Source: Thermoplasmatota archaeon (GTDB taxonomy: Archaea > Thermoplasmatota > E2 > DHVEG-1). From it: a DNA stretch of 15,422 nt. A model generated the notes under the pieces. The model saw only the letters and a program-made list of their open reading frames with translations. It had not been told where the DNA came from and searched no databases. The stretch is taken from NCBI GenBank assembly GCA_016930995.1, contig JAFGFQ010000108.1:1-15422 (forward strand). Direction: 5' to 3'. The translations under genes were made by a program, and so were the position numbers. Numbering within the stretch: the first letter of the stretch is position 1; the number at the start of each line of letters is the position of its first letter. Below, one piece after another: positions 1-6,558 of the stretch.

Positions 1-639
1 ACTGAAAATAAATCCGTTATCGCGAACTTCACAGAACTCTTAGGATTTACTTTAACGATTTTTATTGATGGTCAAGGAACTGTTGTAAAAGATCCTGATC
101 AATCCACCTATGCATATGGGACGATTGTTGAACTTACTGCAATAGCCGATCCAAACTGGGAGTTCAAATCATGGACTGGAGATCTCACTGGAACTGAAAA
201 TCCTGATACGATTACGATGAATGGGAATAAAACGGTCACTGCACACTTTATATATACATTAAATGACACGACACCTCCACTCGTGGAATTGGCAAAACCA
301 TTGAATGGTTTCTACATCTTTAATAAATTCATCCTACCTTTTAGAATGCCTATTATAGTGCAAATGGTGACAATAGAAGTCAATGCATCAGATAATGAAT
401 CAGGTATGGATCATGTGGAATTCATCATCGATGGTATGGTACAAAACAATGACACGACAAGCCCCTATTCGTATGACTGGAGAGAACTTCGCTCAGGAAA
501 GCATACGATACAAGTAAAAGCCTATGATAAGGCTGGGAACTCAGCAGTAAGCCCTGAGGTCCTTGTCTTTAAATGGAGGCTACATCCCATCTTGATTATC
601 CCTATTCTTATCCTTGGTTGGATTTGGGCAAATCGATAA
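1..639 (+). CDS. C-terminal part of a large secreted surface protein (InlB-type repeats, Ig-like domain, C-terminal membrane anchor)
   Basis: The frame is open from the first base, so this is the 3' end of a longer gene whose start lies outside the window. The first residues (ENKSVIANF) are the tail of one InlB-type beta-repeat; a second full repeat follows and ends with the matching block NGNKTVTAHF at about residues 74-83 of the visible part. After a DTTPP linker comes an Ig/cadherin-like domain with signatures such as VNASDNESGMDHVEF and VKAYDKAGNSA. The protein ends in a hydrophobic stretch (LHPILIIPILILGWIW) and a short basic tail, which looks like a C-terminal anchor. Such repeat-rich proteins are common on archaeal cell surfaces. 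The role (adhesion, matrix binding) is inferred from domain type only; N-terminal domains cannot be seen. Confidence 0.85.
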   Translation, partial: TENKSVIANFTELLGFTLTIFIDGQGTVVKDPDQSTYAYGTIVELTAIADPNWEFKSWTGDLTGTENPDTITMNGNKTVTAHFIYTLNDTTPPLVELAKPLNGFYIFNKFILPFRMPIIVQMVTIEVNASDNESGMDHVEFIIDGMVQNNDTTSPYSYDWRELRSGKHTIQVKAYDKAGNSAVSPEVLVFKWRLHPILIIPILILGWIWANR

Positions 640-761
640 GAAAACCCTGTAATGTCTCAGGTGAACTTTCTTTAGGGAAAATACAGAAGAATGAATATAT
701 GCATCAATAAATACGTTATGAGCGATTTCCTCTTATAAAGCGCCCTAGTTCTTCCATATCC

Positions 762-769
762 TTTAAATA
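762..769 (+). promoter_or_regulatory. TATA-like box of the eS8 gene
   Basis: The motif TTTAAATA is centred about 27 bp before the ATG at 793. That is the archaeal TATA-to-start-site distance, so the message would begin at or next to the ATG (leaderless). This also favours 793 over the ATG at 787. Confidence 0.55.
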
Positions 770-792
770 TTCCTTCTCTATACGGAATGCTC

Positions 793-1176
793 ATGGCAGT
801 TTGGCAAGGAAACTCAAAAAGGAGTAGTACAGGACGACGTATTCGGTATTCGCGAAATAAGAGGAGATTCGAAATCGGACGAGAACTTCACCTCACTACT
901 ATAGGGGCGATGAAACAAAAACCGATTCGAACACGAGGACATAATAAGAAATCCCGTGTTCTTACCGCTGACACTGCATACGTTGTTGACCCGAAAACCA
1001 ATAAAACGACGAAAACAGAGATCATCACCGTTGTTGAAAACGCAGCAAACATTCATTATGTTCGTCGTAACATTCTGAATAAAGGAGCAATCATAAATAC
1101 CAAGATAGGGAAGGCACAAATAACCTCTCGACCTGGGCAAAGTGGCGTGATCAACGCCGTGTTACTTTCTAAATAG
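793..1176 (+). CDS. rps8e: 30S ribosomal protein eS8
   Basis: This is a 127-residue protein of the small ribosomal subunit. It opens with MAVWQGNSKRSSTGRRIRYS, the archaeal eS8 N-terminus (family form MA-x-WQG-x-SKR-x-TG), and has the basic GHNKKSRVLTAD segment and the C-terminal block ending in TSRPGQSGVINAVLL. An ATG two codons earlier (787) is possible, but family proteins begin with MA(I/V)WQG and the TATA spacing fits 793. The next gene, SRP19, starts 18 bases after the stop, so the two are probably co-transcribed. Length is normal for archaeal eS8. Confidence 0.95.
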   Translation: MAVWQGNSKRSSTGRRIRYSRNKRRFEIGRELHLTTIGAMKQKPIRTRGHNKKSRVLTADTAYVVDPKTNKTTKTEIITVVENAANIHYVRRNILNKGAIINTKIGKAQITSRPGQSGVINAVLLSK

Positions 1177-1193
1177 AACCGTTGTGATGTTCG

Positions 1194-1469
1194 ATGGTAA
1201 CCAAGGATGATAATAAACACGTGGTGTATCCTTTGTATTTTGACCGGGCAGTCTCTCGTTTGAACGGACGAAAGGTAGCAAAAAAACACGCGATAGAAAA
1301 ACCGTCTTTAGAAGCAATAGCAAAGGCGGCCAAATCACTTGGGTTAAATCCAATTTTGGAGAAGGAAGCAGTCCATTCATCTACACCTTGGAAGAAAGAA
1401 GGTAGAATTCTTATCGATAAGAAAGGACCCAAGACGCAGTTGCTTCTCCAGATTTCAAACAGACTGTAA
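1194..1469 (+). CDS. srp19: Signal recognition particle 19 kDa protein (SRP19)
   Basis: This 91-residue protein should bind the S domain of SRP RNA and prepare it for SRP54, so that signal-sequence proteins reach the membrane. The diagnostic pattern is present: VVYPLYFDRAVSRLNGRKV near residues 10-28, the AIEKPSLEAIAKAAKSLGL block, PW at about residues 66-67, and a C-terminal KGPKTQLLLQIS. The start ATG follows a GTGAT motif about five bases upstream, a partial match to the archaeal anti-SD. The gene lies just behind eS8 and before the proteasome gene, all on the same strand. Confidence 0.93.
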   Translation: MVTKDDNKHVVYPLYFDRAVSRLNGRKVAKKHAIEKPSLEAIAKAAKSLGLNPILEKEAVHSSTPWKKEGRILIDKKGPKTQLLLQISNRL

Positions 1470-1478
1470 GGCAAGAAA

Positions 1479-1487
1479 GTATATAAT
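1479..1487 (+). promoter_or_regulatory. TATA-like box of the proteasome alpha gene
   Basis: The motif GTATATAAT lies ten bases after the SRP19 stop. Transcription would begin near 1508, giving a leader of about 20 bases. That leader holds a GGAG Shine-Dalgarno motif seven bases before the ATG at 1529. Confidence 0.5.
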
Positions 1488-1528
1488 CTAAACATTGCAT
1501 TCTGGTTCAACTCTCTTGGAGCCGGGCT

Positions 1529-2257
1529 ATGGAACATTCAGGACAACAGTATGACGAAGCAAGTACAATTTTTTCTCCGGATGGTCGATTGTATCAGGTG
1601 GAATATGCAAGAGAAGCGGTGAAAAAGGGTTCTACCACGATGGGTTTTAAATGGAAAAACGGTGTTCTTCTCCTGGCGCACAAACCAGAGATTAGCCGGC
1701 TTGTCAACGCTGGCTCTGTTGAAAAAATCTATAAAATCGATAATCACATCGCCTGTGCAGCGACAGGTCTTATCGCAGACGGGCGCCATCTCGTCGAAAT
1801 CGCCCGTGAGGAAGCACAATGGAATAAGATACGCTATGATGAGCCTATCTCTATAAAGGAGCTTGTCAATATCCTAGGTGACTATGAACACCTGTATACC
1901 CAGTTTGATGGTGTTCGACCGTTTGGGGTTGTTCTCCTGATTGCAGGTATCGACAGCTCGGGGAAACACTTATTCTCAACAGATCCCTCTGGTGCGTTCC
2001 TTGGGTATAAAGCGGTCTGTGAGGGAAAGAAAAGCACCGATGCCATGACGCAGATCATGAAGAACTATACCGGGAGCAGTACATTACATCAGGCACTCGA
2101 ACTTGGCCTTCACTCGTTGAAGAAAATAACAAAACAGAATTTCAACCCGGAGATGGTTGAAGCTGCTGTTATCGATGAAAAAGAAGGGTATTATCGGCTG
2201 ACACCAGAGGTATTGAAACGGGCCGGAGATAAACTTTCATCAGAGAAAAAAGAATAA
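1529..2257 (+). CDS. psmA: Proteasome alpha subunit (20S core)
   Basis: This 242-residue subunit should form the outer heptameric rings of the 20S core, gating substrate entry and docking PAN or Cdc48-type ATPases. The N-terminal alpha signature is clear: YDEASTIFSPDGRLYQVEYA at residues 8-27, followed by EAVKKGSTTMGF. The GLIADGRHLVEIAREEAQ helix and the DPSGAFLGYKAV segment are also typical. There is no N-terminal autoprocessing threonine, so this is alpha and not beta. The start is supported by GGAG seven bases upstream. The C-terminal tail is lysine/glutamate rich (KLSSEKKE). No beta subunit is in the window. Confidence 0.97.
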   Translation: MEHSGQQYDEASTIFSPDGRLYQVEYAREAVKKGSTTMGFKWKNGVLLLAHKPEISRLVNAGSVEKIYKIDNHIACAATGLIADGRHLVEIAREEAQWNKIRYDEPISIKELVNILGDYEHLYTQFDGVRPFGVVLLIAGIDSSGKHLFSTDPSGAFLGYKAVCEGKKSTDAMTQIMKNYTGSSTLHQALELGLHSLKKITKQNFNPEMVEAAVIDEKEGYYRLTPEVLKRAGDKLSSEKKE

Positions 2258-2269
2258 GTCCAACCTTAG

Positions 2270-2275
2270 TTTTTT
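2270..2275 (+). terminator. Oligo-T tract after psmA
   Basis: A run of six T follows the psmA stop by 12 bases, just before the convergent gene's end. Archaeal RNA polymerase often stops at such tracts. No strong stem precedes it. Confidence 0.4.
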
Positions 2276-2276
2276 C

Positions 2277-2858
2277 TTATTTTCCTTTTCTGCTCCATTG
2301 GAAGAGATGATGCTTGTGGTACGGCACTATTGCTTCTCCGACAGATCTGATATCTTCAACTGAATAAAAAGCGTGTGGATGAATCTTATGAATCCTATCT
2401 AAGATATCTTGAAGGTCATCACGACGGATGACTGCGAAAATAATTTTCACAGGGCCTTTGACTCCTTCTGCATCATGAATGGTGATTCCATATTCGGCTT
2501 CTTTTAATGATTTGATAAGTTCAGTAGCATCATGTTTGATGATGACCCGGATCATGACCATGCCGATCGAGAGTTTCTCTTCAAGGATCATCCCAACATA
2601 TGCACCTAACGCAAACCCGCCAGCATAGGCAAGAGAGCATGCGAAATTGTTGAGGTTTTGCATGATTTGTCCGATTGCAAGTAACCAGATGTTGATTTCA
2701 AGGAATCCGACAAGAGGAGCAATATATTTTAATCCATGCGAGACAAAAATGATCCGCAGCGTTCCAAGACTGACATCGATTAACCGGGCAAGGAAGATGA
2801 GTAGAGGAAGTATTCCCCATCTAAAGACATCTGAGTTATAGAATGCGAGTACATCCAT
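2277..2858 (-). CDS. Membrane protein of the DUF5698/DUF2179 (UPF0316) type
   Basis: This gives a 193-residue protein from the ATG at 2858. A TTG at 2903 would add 15 charged residues. I chose 2858 because the hydrophobic domain begins soon after it, as is usual for this family. Three hydrophobic segments can be seen: around GILPLLIFLARLIDVSLGTL, around IAPLVGFLEINIWLLAIGQI, and AYAGGFALGAYVGMIL. After them comes a soluble DUF2179-like domain (MVMIRVIIKHDATELIKSL ... GPVKIIFAVIRRDDLQDIL). The arrangement matches UPF0316 proteins, whose function is not known. A TATA-like box (TTTATA on the minus strand, 2911-2920) lies upstream. The gene is convergent with psmA, with 19 bases between the stops. 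Confidence 0.85.
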   Translation of the reverse strand: MDVLAFYNSDVFRWGILPLLIFLARLIDVSLGTLRIIFVSHGLKYIAPLVGFLEINIWLLAIGQIMQNLNNFACSLAYAGGFALGAYVGMILEEKLSIGMVMIRVIIKHDATELIKSLKEAEYGITIHDAEGVKGPVKIIFAVIRRDDLQDILDRIHKIHPHAFYSVEDIRSVGEAIVPYHKHHLFQWSRKGK

Positions 2859-2910
2859 TTTATTAGCCTTTTCGTAATTTTTTTTAGCGAGTTTATGTAT
2901 CAACTACCAC

Positions 2911-2920
2911 TCTATAAAAC
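2911..2920 (-). promoter_or_regulatory. TATA-like box of the DUF2179 gene
   Basis: On the minus strand this reads GTTTTATAGA. Transcription would start near 2890, upstream of the ATG at 2858 and downstream of the TTG at 2903, which argues for the shorter protein. Confidence 0.4.
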
Positions 2921-2973
2921 TATTTTTTCCCTTAAGCAAGGTGGAAAAACAAAGGTTCTTGAGGAGAAAAGTC

Positions 2974-2982
2974 AATATAAAT
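2974..2982 (+). promoter_or_regulatory. TATA-like box of the zinc-ribbon gene
   Basis: AATATAAAT is placed so that transcription would begin near 3003-3006, about 18 bases before the ATG at 3023. It lies between divergent genes. Confidence 0.5.
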
Positions 2983-3022
2983 CTTTTGTGATATCGTATT
3001 TGAACGGATTGTAGAATCACCT

Positions 3023-3298
3023 ATGAAAAAGAAGGGAAAGACAACTAAAAAAACACCTAAAAAATCTTCAAAAATCAACGCACAACACACTGAGAAGGCA
3101 GAGAAGGTTATTGTTGGTGAAGATGAATTCTGCCCGACGTGTATGGAATGGCGTACTTTTGATGAGATTACTGGGAAATGTACTGTCTGTGGGCGTGTTA
3201 TTAAAAAGGTAGGTGAGAGGCGGAAAATCACCGATGAGTACGATTTAAAGGATTTTGTCGGTGAGCATGATGAACCACAAGAATCGGGGGAATTTTAG
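3023..3298 (+). CDS. Small lysine-rich zinc-ribbon protein
   Basis: This 91-residue protein has a strongly basic N-terminus (about residues 1-29, many Lys), then a compact zinc ribbon with C37-P-T-C40 and C53-T-V-C56 knuckles, and an acidic C-terminal tail. The basic tail plus one ribbon suggests nucleic-acid or ribosome binding, but no specific function is recognised. It has its own TATA-like box and stands alone on + between a divergent membrane-protein gene and the AT-rich recombinase island. The island's drop in GC begins right after its stop. Confidence 0.75.
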   Translation: MKKKGKTTKKTPKKSSKINAQHTEKAEKVIVGEDEFCPTCMEWRTFDEITGKCTVCGRVIKKVGERRKITDEYDLKDFVGEHDEPQESGEF

Positions 3299-3339
3299 TT
3301 CAGATAATTATTATGTAAATACTGTAAAGATACTTGATT

Positions 3340-3362
3340 TATTAGTTAAATCTATTAGTTAA
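3340..3362 (+). repeat. Two direct 10-bp repeats upstream of the recombinases
   Basis: TATTAGTTAA occurs at 3340-3349 and again at 3353-3362, with three bases between them, so the period is 13. The sequence is AT-rich, so chance is possible. It could be a binding site for a regulator or a recombinase. Confidence 0.35.
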
Positions 3363-3421
3363 CTTATTACAGACGTGTTATCATGGGGCATAGTTTATTT
3401 AGAAAGTATTGCTTGTTTTTG

Positions 3422-3439
3422 TCTAGCAAAGATGACTGA
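3422..3439 (+). repeat. Inverted, shortened copy of the recombinase-flanking motif
   Basis: The segment is TCTAGCAAAGATGACTGA. Its reverse complement contains the blocks TTTGCTAGA and TCAGTCAT, which also occur at 5310-5339 downstream of the second recombinase, separated there by 12 bases instead of one. It lies about 75 bp before the first recombinase. It may be a terminal or operator site. Confidence 0.45.
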
Positions 3440-3482
3440 ATCTGAAATTGCCAGATAATATTTAGCATGGGCACTACAAATC

Positions 3483-3491
3483 TTTTTAAAT
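3483..3491 (+). promoter_or_regulatory. TATA-like box before the inner start of recombinase 1
   Basis: TTTTTAAAT is centred 28 bp before the ATG at 3515, so transcription should begin at or just before that codon. It lies inside the extra N-terminal segment that the ATG at 3467 would add. Confidence 0.45.
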
Positions 3492-3514
3492 CGAAACTCG
3501 CTAGCAAATTTTGG

Positions 3515-4333
3515 ATGGATGCACAAATAATAAGAGCTGCAATTTATACAAGAGTATCCACTGAAGAGCAGGCAAAAGAAGGATTCTCACTAGATGCACA
3601 ACTGGACAAACTGAGATCTTACTGTAAAGCACGGGATTGGGTGGTCGCAGGTGAATATATCGACGATGGATATTCTGGGAGAAAAATAAAAAGACCAGCG
3701 TATCTCCGAATGTTAGAAGAAATGGACAAATGGGATGCATTACTTGTTATTAAGATGGACAGGATACATAGAAATTCAAAAAATTTTATGTTCATGATGG
3801 AACAACTTAACAAAAATAAAAAAGAATTTGTTTCAATGAGTGAATCTTTTGATACATCTACTGCGATTGGACGTTTTGTGATGAATATTATACAAGGTAT
3901 CGCGCAATTGGAATCAGAGCAGATCGGTGAACGGGTTTACATTGGTATGGAACAAAAAGCAAGGATAAATGGAGGTATGCTAGGTTTTAACATACCATAC
4001 GGTTACAATTATTCTGATGGAAAACTACTCATCAATGAAACAGAAGCATCAGTAATAAAAAATATTTATTCTTGGTATCTCAATGGAAAAAGTATGGGTG
4101 AAATCGTTGATATGCTAAATGATACCCAAATTCCAACAAAAAACCGGGGGTTTTGGGCGAAAAAGATGATATCTACGATATTGAAAAATCCGATTTATTG
4201 TGGATATCTCCGTTGGGAAAAATTTGTGAATAAAAGCGATCATGAACCAATAATATCCGTGCAATCTTTTAACACAGTTCAACGATTTATAGCAAATCAG
4301 GGTGGCAATCCTACAGATTTTTTAAAAGAATAG
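3515..4333 (+). CDS. Short serine recombinase, resolvase plus Recombinase domain (first of pair)
   Basis: This DNA recombinase would cut both strands through a serine-DNA bond. From the ATG at 3515 it has 272 residues. An ATG at 3467 would add 16, but no SD precedes it and a TATA-like box falls inside that extension. The resolvase domain is intact: the active serine in YTRVSTEEQ (residue 15), then DGYSG with an RP block, and the MDRIHR arginine motif. A long helix leads to the DNA-binding Recombinase domain (GFNIPYGYNY, then STILKNPIYCGYLRW). The protein ends just after EPIISVQSFNTVQ, where large serine recombinases usually continue into a zinc ribbon and coiled coil; the DNA after the stop shows no remnant of one. 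Codon use is AT-rich compared with the surrounding genes. Confidence 0.93.
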   Translation: MDAQIIRAAIYTRVSTEEQAKEGFSLDAQLDKLRSYCKARDWVVAGEYIDDGYSGRKIKRPAYLRMLEEMDKWDALLVIKMDRIHRNSKNFMFMMEQLNKNKKEFVSMSESFDTSTAIGRFVMNIIQGIAQLESEQIGERVYIGMEQKARINGGMLGFNIPYGYNYSDGKLLINETEASVIKNIYSWYLNGKSMGEIVDMLNDTQIPTKNRGFWAKKMISTILKNPIYCGYLRWEKFVNKSDHEPIISVQSFNTVQRFIANQGGNPTDFLKE

Positions 4334-4341
4334 GAAAAATT

Positions 4342-4369
4342 AGTTACTTTCGGACTACCGAGGGTAACT
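4342..4369 (+). terminator. Hairpin with T-run between the two recombinases
   Basis: Arms 4342-4353 and 4358-4369 pair over 12 positions around the loop ACTA. Two of these are T opposite G, which pair only in RNA read from the + strand. Five T follow (4369-4373). The flanking GGAAAAA (4333-4339) and TTTTTCC (4369-4375) extend the symmetry. This looks like an intrinsic-type terminator nine bases after the first recombinase. Its position between two recombinases also leaves room for a recombination site. Confidence 0.6.
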
Positions 4370-4401
4370 TTTTCCAAGCGAAAATTATAAATAAATACTA
4401 T

Positions 4402-4410
4402 CTTATATTT
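4402..4410 (+). promoter_or_regulatory. TATA-like box of recombinase 2
   Basis: CTTATATTT is centred 25 bp before the GTG at 4431, matching a leaderless start there. A second AT box, TTATAAATA at 4385-4393, would give a leader of about 17 bases. Confidence 0.45.
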
Positions 4411-4430
4411 GTTATAGTTAAATACAAGAG

Positions 4431-5234
4431 GTGATTTACATATCAAAATATAGGGTTGCCTTTTACATTCGGGTGAGTATGGGTGAACAAAGAAAAGGAT
4501 ATAGTCTCGAAGGACAAAAAGCAATACTCACTTCATGGACAATACAAATGAAGTGGACTTGGGTAAAAACCTATTGTGAAGAAGCAAGCGCGAAAGATAT
4601 GAATAGAGAAAAATTCCAAGAGATGATAACTGATGCCAAAAATGGACTTTTCGATGGTATTTGTGTAGTAGATAGTGATAGATTGAGTAGATCTACAAAA
4701 GATATTCTTACTCTTATGGATGAACTCTTCGAATTTGAGGTCAAGTTGCATATTCATAATCTTCAGCATGTGAACATCTATAGTGAACAAGGAAGATTTA
4801 TACTGACGAATCTTGCAGCATTTAGTGAATTTTTTAGGGGACAATTGGCGGCAAAGATTCGTGCAGGGGTAAAACAAAAAATGAAAAATGAATGGTTTGG
4901 ACAGGCACCATTTGGATACAAGATTAGATCTGATGTAGTTGATAACAAGAAAATTAATACTCGGCTTATTGAAAATCCAGAAGAACAAAAAATTTTAGCT
5001 CTAATTAGGGAGTTAAAAGCACAAGAAAAAACGTATAGTGAGATTGCTGAATATTTGAATAATAATGGTATACCAACCCGATTAAAACGTAATGGCAATC
5101 GCTGTAGTTGGTATGCGACTACTGTAAGAAATATTCTTACCCGACCTCGGTACGATAATATACATAGTAAGAAAAATGAAATATTCTCTCAGAATCAAAT
5201 AAAAACCACTCAAACGGATGAAGAAACGACGTGA
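4431..5234 (+). CDS. Short serine recombinase, resolvase plus Recombinase domain (second of pair)
   Basis: This 267-residue recombinase has the active serine in YIRVSMGEQ (residue 16), NREKF as the likely R45 region, and SDRLSRS (D83, R84, R87) for the arginine motif. The Recombinase domain shows GQAPFGYKI and a TVRNILTRP motif. It ends in a short polar tail with no zinc ribbon or coiled coil. Its sequence clearly differs from the first recombinase, so this is not a recent duplication. The GTG start sits inside GAGGTGAT, a near-perfect SD, but no ATG, GTG or TTG lies at SD distance downstream; the TATA box 25 bp upstream favours a leaderless GTG start. An ATA at 4440 is the only in-frame codon placed to use that SD. 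Confidence 0.92.
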   Translation: MIYISKYRVAFYIRVSMGEQRKGYSLEGQKAILTSWTIQMKWTWVKTYCEEASAKDMNREKFQEMITDAKNGLFDGICVVDSDRLSRSTKDILTLMDELFEFEVKLHIHNLQHVNIYSEQGRFILTNLAAFSEFFRGQLAAKIRAGVKQKMKNEWFGQAPFGYKIRSDVVDNKKINTRLIENPEEQKILALIRELKAQEKTYSEIAEYLNNNGIPTRLKRNGNRCSWYATTVRNILTRPRYDNIHSKKNEIFSQNQIKTTQTDEETT

Positions 5235-5298
5235 ATTATTTACTATAGATATTTGTAAATCTTTCTGAACTTATTATTTTTTATAGCACTATTAACTA

Positions 5299-5317
5299 TG
5301 CTAGAATTTATCAGTCA
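5299..5317 (+). repeat. Recombinase-flanking 19-bp repeat, copy 1
   Basis: TGCTAGAATTTATCAGTCA differs from copy 2 at only two positions (17 of 19 identical). The copies are in direct orientation with a 34-bp period. The same two blocks occur, inverted, before the first recombinase at 3422-3439. Confidence 0.6.
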
Positions 5318-5332
5318 TACTTACGTTATATT

Positions 5333-5351
5333 TGCTAGATATTATCAGTCA
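5333..5351 (+). repeat. Recombinase-flanking 19-bp repeat, copy 2
   Basis: TGCTAGATATTATCAGTCA is the second copy, 34 bp after the first. The block TTGCYAGATAWTAT also appears degenerately at 3448-3461 upstream of recombinase 1. It may be a binding or attachment site. Confidence 0.6.
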
Positions 5352-5529
5352 ATAATAATGATATATTTTAACATGATAATTAGACCACTGCTAACACGAA
5401 TATAAAAAGTTAAAATTAAACATTAATTAATTAATCATATTTAGATACAAAATTAAAAAATTAATTTCTAATCATTAAATTGAAAAATTTTAATTATTCA
5501 TAGAAGTACATAAAAATGATTTTTCTTAA

Positions 5530-5620
5530 ACAAAAAACGACTACAAAAAACTAAAACAGCAAACAAAAACCTATCAAACCCCATAATCCTTTTCGTATCA
5601 ATTCAAACAATTGAAAAAAA
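5530..5620 (-). terminator. Oligo-T tracts after the minus-strand operon
   Basis: Read on the minus strand, several T-tracts follow the stop at 5647: 5614-5620 (seven T), 5565-5569, 5545-5550 and 5532-5537. Repeated T-runs without a strong stem are a typical archaeal terminator pattern. Confidence 0.5.
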
Positions 5621-5646
5621 CCTCCAAATTCATTCGGCAACAAGAT

Positions 5647-6552
5647 TCACACTGTCGTCGACCTCAGACTTTCTTTTGTTACATAATAAAGCTCGACGAA
5701 ATGATCAGGATGATACGATAGTTTAGCTTGCCGAAGCCCAGGGACCCCAAGGTCTTCCTCCCGGTTAATATAAGGAATAGTCTGTCGCACCCGTTGTGCT
5801 GTCTCCATGTTAATTGCCTTATAGACTCCATCAAAATCTGGGGACCCTTTTTCAAAATGAACAACAATGGTATCCTGCCTCATTTTTTCATAGATCGCTA
5901 TAGCTTGAATAGTTCTATTAATCCGTAATGCAAGTCCCTGCAGACCAAGATCGACGAAATGGGCCATTGCATACAGAATCGCTTTTCGCTCGTTCTCAAG
6001 CAGCTCATCAGACTCGCAATCCCTCCAGAGACACCATCGTTTGAGAAACTCATGGACCTCATCGATGTTTCCCTTTGTTATCTCTTCAATTGTATATGAA
6101 AAATTTTTAGTAAACTTGTTTAATCGATTACGTATCTTGCCGTATTTTGTGCCCGGGAGGTCTGCTAAATCAGACGACCGATAGATATAATCAAAAAAAT
6201 CCCTGTTCTCAACCATATTTAATGAAGGAAAATGTTTTAAAAGAATCGATTTCTGCTGTTCTTTGATAAAACCGAAGCGAAGATCTTCTCGTTTAGCAAA
6301 GGCTATGACTTCTTTTAGTAGATTCTGATTTAACTTCCCAGTTGGATGATGCAGGACTGCATCTGTTTCTCTTTTACTCAGAATAACGATACTTGTATCA
6401 AAGACTGCATAGGAGTATTCAACAAAGTGACTCCAACTTATCATCGTGCTGAATAATTCACCACTATGCTCTGGGGGGAATTTCTGGTAAAATGTATCAA
6501 AAACAGGTTTGTCATCCAGCGATATTTTTTTGAAATCCCCAAGGCTGAGCAT
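5647..6552 (-). CDS. DUF2156 / phosphatidylglycerol lysyltransferase C-terminal-like protein
   Basis: This 301-residue soluble protein resembles the DUF2156/LPG_synthase_C family, a double GNAT-like fold that in bacteria transfers an aminoacyl group from tRNA to lipid. Matching features are the DYIYRSSDLADLPG segment (residues about 124-137) followed by the KIRNRLNKF basic helix, and the later HFEKG and AINMETAQ blocks. There are no membrane helices, unlike full MprF flippases, so lipid aminoacylation is only a guess; archaeal members are uncharacterised. The ATG is preceded by GGAGTGAT at five bases, embedded in the end of the GNAT gene seven bases upstream. It is the last gene of a ferredoxin-GNAT-DUF2156 operon. 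Confidence 0.85.
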   Translation of the reverse strand: MLSLGDFKKISLDDKPVFDTFYQKFPPEHSGELFSTMISWSHFVEYSYAVFDTSIVILSKRETDAVLHHPTGKLNQNLLKEVIAFAKREDLRFGFIKEQQKSILLKHFPSLNMVENRDFFDYIYRSSDLADLPGTKYGKIRNRLNKFTKNFSYTIEEITKGNIDEVHEFLKRWCLWRDCESDELLENERKAILYAMAHFVDLGLQGLALRINRTIQAIAIYEKMRQDTIVVHFEKGSPDFDGVYKAINMETAQRVRQTIPYINREEDLGVPGLRQAKLSYHPDHFVELYYVTKESLRSTTV

Positions 6553-6558
6553 AGCGTA

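Larger units (their letters stand above)
5235..5646. other. Very AT-rich non-coding stretch after the recombinases
   Basis: No convincing coding frame is seen here. Bases 5401-5460 hold only 5 G or C by my count. Contents: two 19-bp direct repeats (5299-5317, 5333-5351), a short ATTA/TTAA tandem run at 5422-5435, and A-tracts from about 5530 that read as T-tracts for the minus-strand operon ending at 5647. GC rises again near 5640, which marks the right edge of the AT-rich island. Confidence 0.7.

Noticed and set aside
640..792. Possible RNA gene between the surface protein and eS8
   Set aside because: No stable fold or tRNA-like pattern was found; only the eS8 promoter is supported.
5422..5435. 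ATTA/TTAA tandem run as an origin or CRISPR-like array
   Set aside because: It is only about 14 bases of tetranucleotide repeat in very AT-rich DNA, with no spacers, no initiator boxes and no replication gene nearby.
3299..5646. IS607-type insertion sequence
   Set aside because: IS607 transposases carry an N-terminal MerR-like helix-turn-helix and usually a TnpB partner. Here the resolvase domain is first, the Recombinase domain follows, and no TnpB is seen.
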